DNA of 6,049 nucleotides from Candidatus Dojkabacteria bacterium UBA2222 (GCA_002328465.1 DCUE01000062.1:13850-19898); one strand, 5' to 3'; positions 1 to 5,910 are shown, counted from the stretch's first letter. Program-made: numbers and translations. Notes: generated from the letters alone by a model not told the origin.

Positions 1-2393
1 AATTCAATTATTGCCCTATCCTTAGCCTCTTCCCATGTTGTACTATGGTCACTTAGAGAACTAAGAAGCATAGAGCTACCTATATTACTGGTACAAATTA
101 TTATAGAGTGTGTAAAATCGACAGTTTCTCCAAAGGTACTGGTTAATCTTCCTTCGTCAAAGATTTGTAAGAAAAGATCTAGAATTTGAGGATGTGCCTT
201 CTCCATTTCATCAAATAGAACAACGGTATGAGGATTACTCTTAATCCTATCAACTAAAGAAATAGAGGTTTTACTCAATATATTCGAATCTCCTGAACCA
301 CCAAGAAATTTATCTATACTATCTAACCCTTTATACTCTGACATATCAACCCTAATCATATCTGAAGATCCACCAAAGTACTCCTCTGCAAGGACCTTAG
401 ATATATGTGTTTTTCCAACTCCAGTAGGACCCATGAATAGGAAAGCACCGACAGGCTTGTCAGGATTTCTAATGTCTACACGTGCCCTTCGGAGAGCTTC
501 TACAAGGGCCTGTATAGCATCTTCTTGGCCAACAATCTTTCTTTTCATATTCTCCTCTAACTTCATCAAATGTGTACTCTCTTGAGGATTTACGCTCCCA
601 ATGGGGATTCCCTTCTGATTAGAGAGTACCTTAGAAACATGCTCTCCAGTCAAAACAGTTACACCACTTGTTTGTGCCCATGAACAGGCAGCCTCAATTA
701 ATTGAACAGCACTACTAGGTAACTTTCTTTCTCGATTATATCTTTGTGCTAATTCTACAGCACTAATTAAGGAAGAGAAGGTAATATATATATTAAAATT
801 GTTCTCTAATTGAGAGATTTTTGTTTCAAGTATCTGTAATGCATCTGCTGTTGAAATTTCTCCAATCTCTATATTTGTGAAAGATTGTCTTAAAGATTCC
901 ATACTGTAGAAATATTTCTTGTAATCAGAGTAGTTAACTGTCCCTATTATTGGAAATTTACTGTTTAAAATGTACGGTAGTAAAATTCCTGCAAGTGAGT
1001 GTCCACTTTCACTTGCTTTAGAAGGAATGAGTTCCTGCATCTCATCTATATACAGAATTACATCTCCGGCATTCTCTAGTTCTTGCATAGCTTTTGAAAT
1101 TAGAAGTTCAATATTCTTTTCTTTCGAAGAGTGTGCAATTAAACCATTTATGTCTAATTTTAAGATTCTTTTATCCTTAATTTGTAATGGAACATCACCC
1201 GAGTTAATTCTTTGAGCCATACCAAGTACAATACTAGATTTCCCTACTCCCGGTTCACCAATGAAAAGAGCATTCCTATTAGATACCTTACCCAAAATTG
1301 AAACCAAGGCATCTATTTCATCTTCATGTCCAATTCCATATATATCCCTATCTTTTATTATGTACTCATTAAGATTTTGAGCAAAGTGATTTAAGATGAA
1401 TGTGTATCCATATACCCAGGCTTTTGCTATACCACCTTTTCTAAAATATCTAGTATTAGGATTAAGATAGTTTGCTCGTTTCTTTTTTTCTAATTCATAT
1501 GATTGGTATCTAACTACTTCTCTTAGTATATCGATAGAAGAATTCTGGCTTAGTAATATCTGCTTTAAAACGGGAAAGACATTGAAAAGACCAAGTAAGA
1601 GATGTTTAGGTTGTATCTCTGCAGAAGAAGTAAGTAGAGCCTCATTGAGTGCATAGATGATTAAGCTTCTTATTGCTGTGTATGAATATTTAGGTAAAGT
1701 TTCTTTTGTAACATCGTTCTCTTTAAAGATATCTTCGTTAATAGAAATGCTTGCTCTTTTAAAGAGCTCTTGTATTTCAGGATATATGACTAAGTCTGTG
1801 AATAGGCTAGAAATATCAATTTCGTTATTGTTAGTGTTATTACAGATTGCTTCTAATGTTAATTCGTTTACAAAACTGATTGCTTCTAGGTGTGCATATC
1901 TATTAAACCGAAATCCTGAATTACGTATCTCTTCTAAATCATTTAGTTGTATTTTCTCCGCTTTAGGTAATCTAACAGGATGGCTTTTATCTTTGTAATA
2001 GTCATGCCAAAGGAGAAAAACATTAAAAATAGAGAGACCAAATAGTATGTCTGCAATTGCACTTGAAAGAAATTCATTTATTAATGTTAATTTATCTAAC
2101 ACTCCTATCTGTCTAAGAAGATATCCGAAGGAAATAACAAGGCCAGGTATTAGCACTACATTCGCAATTAAACGAATATTGTCATGGACTTTTTCGTATT
2201 TGAGGTAGTTTGTTAATACATTAGATATTTGTGGTGTTGAAACCGTAAAGAACTGATCTCTTGTTACAAGAAACAGAGCGTCCGATTCTTTTGTAAGAAT
2301 AGGTAAAGTTTTCTCAACTAACCCAAAAGTATTACTATCTTTTTCGTGGTGCCCTACTACTGTTCTATTTTGCCAACCATAATCTATTGCCAT
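1..2393 (-). CDS. Membrane-anchored ClpB/ClpC-like double AAA+ ATPase, C-terminus beyond window
   Basis: An unbroken frame of 797 codons from ATG 2393 to the left edge; the C-terminal part of D2 is missing. Seen in order: a soluble N-terminal stretch, two hydrophobic segments at residues ~74-95 and ~112-129, a Clp_N-like helical region ~165-292 (clearest at 255-270, with HLLLGL at 264-269), a linker with WVYGYT (~326-331), then D1 and D2. D1 has Walker A GEPGVGKS (379-386) and Walker B VILYIDE (445-451). D2 has Walker A GPTGVGKT (655-662), Walker B VVLFDE (724-729) and sensor-1 Asn770. Family knowledge: such hexamers unfold or disaggregate proteins by threading them through a pore. There is no coiled-coil middle domain between D1 and D2. 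No [LIV]-G-[FL] ClpP-docking tripeptide follows sensor 1, which argues against a ClpP partner. The aromatic pore-loop residues are not visible in either ring. The start is fixed by a one-base overlap with the upstream gene; no Shine-Dalgarno is present. Identity as a Clp ATPase is certain; substrate and membrane topology are inferred. Confidence 0.95.
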   Translation of the reverse strand, partial: MAIDYGWQNRTVVGHHEKDSNTFGLVEKTLPILTKESDALFLVTRDQFFTVSTPQISNVLTNYLKYEKVHDNIRLIANVVLIPGLVISFGYLLRQIGVLDKLTLINEFLSSAIADILFGLSIFNVFLLWHDYYKDKSHPVRLPKAEKIQLNDLEEIRNSGFRFNRYAHLEAISFVNELTLEAICNNTNNNEIDISSLFTDLVIYPEIQELFKRASISINEDIFKENDVTKETLPKYSYTAIRSLIIYALNEALLTSSAEIQPKHLLLGLFNVFPVLKQILLSQNSSIDILREVVRYQSYELEKKKRANYLNPNTRYFRKGGIAKAWVYGYTFILNHFAQNLNEYIIKDRDIYGIGHEDEIDALVSILGKVSNRNALFIGEPGVGKSSIVLGMAQRINSGDVPLQIKDKRILKLDINGLIAHSSKEKNIELLISKAMQELENAGDVILYIDEMQELIPSKASESGHSLAGILLPYILNSKFPIIGTVNYSDYKKYFYSMESLRQSFTNIEIGEISTADALQILETKISQLENNFNIYITFSSLISAVELAQRYNRERKLPSSAVQLIEAACSWAQTSGVTVLTGEHVSKVLSNQKGIPIGSVNPQESTHLMKLEENMKRKIVGQEDAIQALVEALRRARVDIRNPDKPVGAFLFMGPTGVGKTHISKVLAEEYFGGSSDMIRVDMSEYKGLDSIDKFLGGSGDSNILSKTSISLVDRIKSNPHTVVLFDEMEKAHPQILDLFLQIFDEGRLTSTFGETVDFTHSIIICTSNIGSSMLLSSLSDHSTTWEEAKDRAIIE

Positions 2394-2797
2394 TAAAGTC
2401 TAAAGATTGATCTTAATATGAAAAAAATGGTTGCAGGTGGTAGTAGAATCCATACTCCAATTATGAATGTATACAGTAGAGACATTAGAATATATGCGAT
2501 GATTGCAAAGGGGAGATATATTAATTTTATTAATATCCCAAAAACATACCCTATTAATGAGTAATCTCTATGCCAAGGTAGAAAGAAATTTCTAATTAAA
2601 AGGGAAATAGACATATTGTCATCCAAAAGTACTGATACTCTATTTAGCATTTTCAAATGCCATACTATCATTTTTATATACCACCAATTAAGGAATTCTT
2701 TTATGGAATATCCAAGTATGCTAAAAGTACTTTCTACTCTACTCTCATTTAATAGTTGCTGTCCTTCACTATTTGTTAATATATTTTTCTGTATCAT
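2393..2797 (-). CDS. Small membrane protein with PWHRD motif, coupled to the Clp-like ATPase
   Basis: 134 aa, function not recognised. Residues 1-30 are polar. A Trp/aromatic-rich stretch (~36-50, with WWY at 38-40) is followed by a Leu-rich segment ending in the motif RNFFLPWHRDYS (69-80). A long hydrophobic region (~81-130) probably forms two membrane helices separated near residues 96-105, with LLPP at 118-121. From memory, proteins with a similar 'F-x-PWRR' motif and C-terminal helices occur in Patescibacteria, but I cannot check that here. Its stop TAA and the ATG of the downstream ATPase share one base (TAATG), so the ATPase is probably translated by coupling and the two products may sit in the same membrane complex. 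No clear Shine-Dalgarno precedes ATG 2797. An overlapping plus-strand frame (2616-2894) looks like a shadow. The gene is likely real; its role is unknown. Confidence 0.85.
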   Translation of the reverse strand: MIQKNILTNSEGQQLLNESRVESTFSILGYSIKEFLNWWYIKMIVWHLKMLNRVSVLLDDNMSISLLIRNFFLPWHRDYSLIGYVFGILIKLIYLPFAIIAYILMSLLYTFIIGVWILLPPATIFFILRSIFRL

Positions 2798-2842
2798 ATT
2801 TAAGGCAGTAATACATAATAAGTTTATTGTAATTCAGATATT

Positions 2843-2871
2843 TTTTCAAGGTAGAGGGGATATGATACAAT
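2843..2871 (+). promoter_or_regulatory. Putative promoter giving a leaderless dus transcript
   Basis: TTTTCA (2843-2848, 4 of 6 matches to the -35 consensus), a 17-base spacer and TACAAT (2866-2871, 5 of 6 matches to the -10). Transcription would begin near A2878, three bases before ATG 2881. No in-frame start lies upstream of 2881, since TGA at 2863-2865 closes that frame. The purine-rich AGAGGGG (2853-2859) is about 21 bases from the ATG, too far to serve as its ribosome binding site. The leaderless reading is an inference. Confidence 0.4.
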
Positions 2872-2880
2872 CCATGCAGT

Positions 2881-3840
2881 ATGAATATATATGAAACGAT
2901 AAAGAAACCTATACTCTCTCTTGCTCCTATGGAGGATGTCACAGATACACTCTTTAGACAAGTTGTATCTTCAATTAAAAGACCAGACATTTTTTATACA
3001 GAGTTTGTAAATGTCGAAGGATTAAATTCAAAGGGTAAAGAGAAAGTTATTCATAGATTAAAATATGACATATCCGAGAAACCAATTGTTGCTCAACTTT
3101 GGGGTATCAACCCTATTAATTTTCTTGAAGGAGCAAAGTTAGTTAAAGAAATGGGGTTTAGTGGTGTTGATATAAATATGGGTTGTTCTGTAAAAAAAGT
3201 GACTGAAAAACAGGCCGGTAGTGGATTAATTAAAGAAGATAGAGGTAAAGTCCGAGAAATTATAGAGGCAGTTAAAGAGGGAGCGGATGGATTACCTGTA
3301 TCTGTTAAAACAAGACTAGGTTGGGAAGAGTATGAGATTGAGGGTTGGATAAAATTTCTATTAGAACAGAATTTGGATGTACTCACTATACATGGGAGGA
3401 CCGCAAGAGGTAATAATGCTGTTAATGCTAATTGGGAAAAGATATCTGAGTGTGTTAAATTAAGAAATGAGCTTGGAGTTAGTACATTAATTTTTGGTAA
3501 TGGGGATGTTAAATCATTATCGCAGGCAAAAGAATTTGCAAAAAAATACAATGTAGAAGGAGTAATGATTGGAAGGGCAGTAATTAATAATCCTTGGTTG
3601 TTTAGTGGAAGGGAGGATGTTTCTCAATTAGAAAGATTCCAGTTATTATTAAAACACTTAGAAATATTTCAAAGTGAAAGTAATGGAATAAAAAACTTTG
3701 ATTCTCTAAAGAAGTTTTTTAAGGCATATATCACGGAATTTGATGGTGCTACGGATGTTAGAAAATCCTTAATGGGGTGCAAAAGTGTTGAAGAAGCCTT
3801 AGAGCTTACAAGTAGTTTATCTTCTAGTATGGGATTTTGA
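2881..3840 (+). CDS. dus: tRNA-dihydrouridine synthase (Dus, DusB-like)
   Basis: 319 aa, normal for the family. It reduces specific uridines in tRNA to dihydrouridine, using FMN and NAD(P)H. The TIM-barrel signatures are present in order: PILSLAPMEDVTD (10-22; FMN-binding loop), AQLWG (71-75), VDINMGC (96-102) followed by KKV (105-107) and AGSGL (112-116), SVKTRLGW (141-148; Lys143), TIHGRT (169-174; His171), IFGNGDV (204-210) and GVMIGRAVINNPWLF (227-241; FMN phosphate region). Residues ~245-310 match the position of the C-terminal helical tRNA-binding domain. Cys102 is at the catalytic cysteine position, but the following residue is Ser instead of the usual Pro. The start is the only ATG that keeps the first barrel strand, and it lacks a Shine-Dalgarno. 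The gene is divergent from the membrane protein/ATPase pair and 74 bases upstream of the next gene's preferred start. Subfamily (DusB-like) rests on the NMGC-x-x-KKV pattern. Confidence 0.96.
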   Translation: MNIYETIKKPILSLAPMEDVTDTLFRQVVSSIKRPDIFYTEFVNVEGLNSKGKEKVIHRLKYDISEKPIVAQLWGINPINFLEGAKLVKEMGFSGVDINMGCSVKKVTEKQAGSGLIKEDRGKVREIIEAVKEGADGLPVSVKTRLGWEEYEIEGWIKFLLEQNLDVLTIHGRTARGNNAVNANWEKISECVKLRNELGVSTLIFGNGDVKSLSQAKEFAKKYNVEGVMIGRAVINNPWLFSGREDVSQLERFQLLLKHLEIFQSESNGIKNFDSLKKFFKAYITEFDGATDVRKSLMGCKSVEEALELTSSLSSSMGF

Positions 3841-3880
3841 CCTTATATCAACTGTTTCTTTCTTTTATAAATATTTTTAG

Positions 3881-3886
3881 TATAAT
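3881..3886 (+). promoter_or_regulatory. Consensus -10 box (TATAAT) ahead of the 162-aa gene
   Basis: A perfect TATAAT lies just after the dus stop codon, 28 bases before ATG 3915. There is no convincing -35; the TTGACC at 3837-3842 is too far upstream (38 bases). Transcription would start near 3893 and leave a leader of about 22 bases. Its place between two genes and its exact match favour a real promoter, though such strings are common by chance in AT-rich DNA. Confidence 0.45.
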
Positions 3887-3892
3887 ACACGC

Positions 3893-3906
3893 AATAATAT
3901 ATTATT
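3893..3906. repeat. Perfect 14-base palindrome at the predicted transcription start
   Basis: AATAATATATTATT is its own reverse complement, and its centre lies about 16 bases downstream of the TATAAT box, at the expected start of transcription. This is a place where a repressor operator could sit. It contains only A and T, so chance is a serious alternative. Confidence 0.3.
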
Positions 3907-3914
3907 CTAAAAAT

Positions 3915-4403
3915 ATGCCTACAACAGGAGATCCAATAGAAGATGGTAATAAACAGAGGTCTTTAGATACATTAAAATCCGAAATCTCTACTATGATTGA
4001 ATTTGGAGGTGAAAGGGGTATTTTTACAGATATGGTTTTGGATGATGTAAATACTACTGAAATCGACAGATATTTAAGAGTATTAGATAAAAATCAAGAC
4101 TTACCTTATAAATTATATAAGTGTAGTTCTGTAGATGTTCTAGACATGGGGACATATGATATGCTTTGTGATTATTCCCAAGTAAACGATGTCCCAATAG
4201 ATCCATGTATTCAACAGAAGGTGTATTTTATTGAAACCTCTGACTTCGCTGTAACTGTTATCCCTATTCAATTAAATGGAAATCATGTAAGTGTTAATAT
4301 TGAACCATTAGAACACTCTCCGGAGTTTGTAAAAGAGATGTATAAAAAGATGGGGAAATTAAAAATGGAGGATATTAAGTTCGTTAAACTTGGTAAAAAA
4401 TAA
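3915..4403 (+). CDS. Hypothetical protein, 162 aa
   Basis: Not recognised. From ATG 3915 the product is an acidic, soluble-looking protein. It has a polar N-terminus (GDPIEDGNKQ, 5-14), a helical stretch around 16-30 and an aspartate-rich patch (VLDDVNTTEID, 41-51). Cysteines lie at 70, 85 and 98. A beta-rich section follows (QKVYFIET 101-108, FAVTVIPIQL 111-120, VSVNIEPL 125-132), then a basic C-terminus (MYKKMGKLK, 142-150). No catalytic motif stands out. The same frame can be opened at TTG 3837, overlapping the dus stop; that adds 26 hydrophobic residues resembling a membrane anchor. I prefer ATG 3915 because a TATAAT box and the palindrome lie inside the extension and TTG lacks a Shine-Dalgarno. 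The next gene begins two bases after its stop, so the pair is very probably co-transcribed. Confidence 0.75.
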   Translation: MPTTGDPIEDGNKQRSLDTLKSEISTMIEFGGERGIFTDMVLDDVNTTEIDRYLRVLDKNQDLPYKLYKCSSVDVLDMGTYDMLCDYSQVNDVPIDPCIQQKVYFIETSDFAVTVIPIQLNGNHVSVNIEPLEHSPEFVKEMYKKMGKLKMEDIKFVKLGKK

Positions 4404-4405
4404 GG

Positions 4406-4864
4406 ATGGAATTAAGCAAATTAAAACAATTTATTTTTGAAGCGAGTAGAAATACATACGCCTCTGAAGATAAAGATATTAGAGTTAAACAGGAAGATAG
4501 CTCAACTACCATTGAATATGAGAAAGAAGATTGGAAATATCATGATAACTACTTTGGAGGAGAACCATATGGTGGTAGAGAGGTTGTATTCTATAAAGGT
4601 AAACCGATATGGATGATGGTATATTACGGTTGGGTTATAGAGGGTAATAATCCTAATGATGTGTATGGAATATTAACTAAAGCATTGAGAAATTCAGAGA
4701 TAGAGATGCCATATAGGGGACCGAAAGAACTGTTAGATGGAGAATCTAAGTATATCAATGAACTTAATGGAGAAGTAGATAACTTCTATGGAGAAGAGAA
4801 AATATACAAAGGAGATACCCTACTCTATGTTGCTAAATATATGGGAGGCTTGATAGATAAATAA
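4406..4864 (+). CDS. DUF5680 domain protein
   Basis: 152 aa, made up almost entirely of a domain I recognise as DUF5680, whose function is not known to me. Characteristic points are NTYAS near the N-terminus (16-20), the aromatic/Gly-rich block WKYHDNYFGGEPYGGREVV (43-61), PIWMMVYYG (67-75), YRGP (103-106), NFYGEEKIYKGD (126-137) and a closing YMGG (145-148). In some proteins this domain is, as I recall, attached to an HTH DNA-binding region; here there is no room for one, so this is the stand-alone form. The domain pattern suggests a small mixed alpha/beta fold, with no signal peptide or membrane helix. It starts two bases after the preceding stop; AAGG abuts the ATG too closely to act as a normal Shine-Dalgarno, so coupling from the upstream gene is likely. 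It is convergent with the zinc-ribbon gene. Domain assignment is from memory. Confidence 0.85.
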   Translation: MELSKLKQFIFEASRNTYASEDKDIRVKQEDSSTTIEYEKEDWKYHDNYFGGEPYGGREVVFYKGKPIWMMVYYGWVIEGNNPNDVYGILTKALRNSEIEMPYRGPKELLDGESKYINELNGEVDNFYGEEKIYKGDTLLYVAKYMGGLIDK

Positions 4865-4873
4865 AAGGTGTCT

Positions 4874-4902
4874 GAGTAATAAAGATTTGGTTTAGTTTAC
4901 TC
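4874..4902. terminator. Weak AT-rich hairpin between convergent genes
   Basis: GAGTAA (4874-4879) pairs with TTACTC (4897-4902), and TAAA (4880-4883) pairs with TTTA (4891-4894) around a 7-base loop, with a two-base bulge. It lies in the 32-base gap between the DUF5680 stop and the zinc-ribbon stop and includes the latter stop codon. It could slow polymerase in both directions, but the stem is weak and no long T-run follows. Confidence 0.3.
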
Positions 4903-5121
4903 CCTAATTGTCATTGTAATCTTTTTGTCTATATCAGCTAAAGATTTTTTTGTTTTATCTTCTAACTTCCCTACTTCTCCGGGATGTGACTCTTCGAACC
5001 TTATATCATTTCCGCAATGAGGACATCTTTTTGATTGTCCCTTCTGTAATTGGTCTACAGTATAGGAAAAAGTCTTTTGACAAGAGGGACATTTTATTTC
5101 AATTTTCTCATTACTTAACAT
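4897..5121 (-). CDS. Small four-cysteine zinc-ribbon protein
   Basis: 74 aa. The first half is a compact zinc ribbon: CPSC (Cys11, Cys14) and CPHC (Cys33, Cys36) with 18 residues between the pairs, and aromatic KTFSYT (16-21) and RF (41-42) around them. This resembles the MJ0042/YnfU-like single zinc fingers found at the start of many small bacterial proteins. Known for the fold: four cysteines hold one Zn2+; partners vary and cannot be read from the sequence. The second half (50-74) is a charged Lys/Asp/Glu-rich tail, likely helical, with no membrane segment. It is the last gene of a same-strand run, 36 bases after the DUF3096 gene. No Shine-Dalgarno is visible, and no upstream in-frame start is available before a stop codon. 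Confidence 0.85.
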   Translation of the reverse strand: MLSNEKIEIKCPSCQKTFSYTVDQLQKGQSKRCPHCGNDIRFEESHPGEVGKLEDKTKKSLADIDKKITMTIRE

Positions 5122-5157
5122 AGTAAGATGAATTACAATTTAGACATAAACGGCTAT

Positions 5158-5301
5158 CTATTTTATTAAGCCAAGCCCAAGGATACCAATTATGATAAGG
5201 TATGCAGCGACAAGATAATTAAGAAATTTAGGAAAAATAAGTATCAATATCCCAAATAATATAGATGCCCAAGGACTTAAAGTTGCAAATGAAAGAGTCA
5301 T
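5158..5301 (-). CDS. DUF3096 small membrane protein
   Basis: 47 aa. Two hydrophobic segments lie around a short PKFLNYLV turn (24-31): LSPWASILFGILILIFP (8-24) and AAYLIIIGILGLGL (32-45). The pattern of a Pro after a short start, a G-I-L-I-L-I-F-P helix, L-N-Y and a second helix with I-G-I-L-G-L is what I know as DUF3096, a family of tiny two-helix inner-membrane proteins of unknown function with a usual length of about 45-55 aa. ATG 5301 has a plausible Shine-Dalgarno (GGAG, 8 bases upstream). It sits between the lmo0937-like gene (36 bases before) and the zinc ribbon (36 bases after) on the same strand, so it is probably in one transcript. The family match is strong; the role is unknown. 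Confidence 0.85.
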   Translation of the reverse strand: MTLSFATLSPWASILFGILILIFPKFLNYLVAAYLIIIGILGLGLIK

Positions 5302-5337
5302 AATATAAGCTCCATTAAAATTTATAACTATTCGATC

Positions 5338-5475
5338 TTATGTTAAAAGACGGAATAGAAAGATAATTACTGCAAGAACAAGTAGTAAGTGAATTAATTT
5401 GCCTCCAAACTTTAGAGAGAATCCTCCTAACCATGCAATAATTAATACAATTACTATAATATAAAAGATATCCAT
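5338..5475 (-). CDS. lmo0937/DUF5670-like small membrane protein
   Basis: 45 aa. A first hydrophobic helix (MDIFYIIVIVLIIAWLGG, 1-18) is followed by FSLKFGGKLIHLL (19-31) and a second helix (LLVLAVIIFLFRLL, 31-44). The G-G-x-L-I-H-L-L-L-V-x-A-V-I core joining two helices is the signature of the lmo0937 (DUF5670) family of tiny membrane proteins, whose biochemical role is unknown. The start is firmly set by the strongest ribosome binding site in the window, AAAGGAGGTT, six bases before ATG 5475. That suggests it is made at a higher level than its neighbours. It lies 42 bases downstream of the YggT-like gene and 36 bases upstream of DUF3096, all on the minus strand. Length is normal for the family. 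Confidence 0.87.
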   Translation of the reverse strand: MDIFYIIVIVLIIAWLGGFSLKFGGKLIHLLLVLAVIIFLFRLLT

Positions 5476-5481
5476 ATTTTT

Positions 5482-5491
5482 AACCTCCTTT
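5482..5491 (-). promoter_or_regulatory. Strong Shine-Dalgarno site of the lmo0937-like gene
   Basis: Read on the minus strand this is AAAGGAGGTT, a full match to the anti-Shine-Dalgarno core, followed by a six-base spacer and ATG 5475. No other gene in the window has a comparable site, so it decides this start and points to efficient translation. Confidence 0.85.
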
Positions 5492-5517
5492 CTTTTTTAA
5501 ATATTCTTAAGACGAAA

Positions 5518-5910
5518 TTAATCTTGTTTTTCGCCAGAGAATATTCTAATTAATTTAACAATCCCCCAAGCTATTACAGCATATACAACAAGTGCAATAA
5601 GTACTGATGGTTCAAATACAGAAGTTGTTTCTAAATTCTGTGCAGTACCGCCATTAAATATCCCTTGGAATGGTAATATAAAGATCTTGGTTATATCATA
5701 AATAAAATTAACAAAACCACTAGATGCATTTGCACCTGTTAACTTAAGAAGAAGACGAAAAATTAAAAACATATCTAGTGTTCCAAAGAGAAAATAAATA
5801 ACATATTCAATCGTTTGGAATCCACTTGCTTCTCTCTTAGTTTCGGTAGTAACTGCTTCTACTTGACCTTCGTTTTGAGTCGTTACTGACTCTTTGACAA
5901 TTTCTGTCAT
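5518..5910 (-). CDS. YggT-family-like membrane protein
   Basis: 130 aa. A polar Glu/Thr/Lys-rich N-terminal tail (1-29) precedes membrane helix 1 (~34-57, IEYVIYFLFGTLDMFLIFRLLLKL region). Next comes the conserved block TGANASSGFVNFIYDIT (58-74), then an amphipathic ILPFQGIF segment (78-85), a short Thr/Gly-rich loop and helix 2 (~102-122, ending YAVIAWGIVKLI). The F-R-x-L-L-K-L-x-G-A-N-x-S-S-G-F-V-N-F-I-Y block and the P-F-x-G-I-F stretch are typical of YggT-like integral membrane proteins; in model bacteria that family is linked to envelope maintenance or osmotic response, with no enzyme activity established. ATG 5910 is chosen because it is the first in frame and keeps the polar tail; only a weak AGG precedes it. 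It is the first gene of the four-gene minus-strand run. Confidence 0.88.
   Translation of the reverse strand: MTEIVKESVTTQNEGQVEAVTTETKREASGFQTIEYVIYFLFGTLDMFLIFRLLLKLTGANASSGFVNFIYDITKIFILPFQGIFNGGTAQNLETTSVFEPSVLIALVVYAVIAWGIVKLIRIFSGEKQD

Noticed and set aside
970..1215. Plus-strand frame of 81 codons
   Set aside because: It lies antisense to the D1 core of the Clp ATPase, whose reading frame carries Walker motifs; the peptide is Ser/Ile-rich with no family features.
1657..1998. Plus-strand frame of 113 codons
   Set aside because: It is antisense to the N-terminal domain of the Clp ATPase; nothing protein-like beyond length.
2616..2894. Plus-strand frame of 92 codons, including a possible short leader peptide from ATG 2862 or 2874
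   Set aside because: It is mostly antisense to the PWHRD membrane protein and runs into the dus start. The AGAGGGG near 2853-2859 sits only two bases before ATG 2862 and 14 before ATG 2874, poor spacing for either.
2769..2990. Minus-strand frame of 73 codons
   Set aside because: It overlaps the dus 5' end and the start of the membrane-protein gene; it has no recognisable features.
3093..3551. Minus-strand frame of 152 codons
   Set aside because: It is a shadow of dus; the sense strand carries all the Dus active-site motifs.
3838..3840. Possible recoding of TGA (Gly or Trp), as in Absconditabacteria or mycoplasmas
   Set aside because: TGA ends dus exactly at the family's normal length, and Trp is written TGG throughout, so the standard bacterial code fits.
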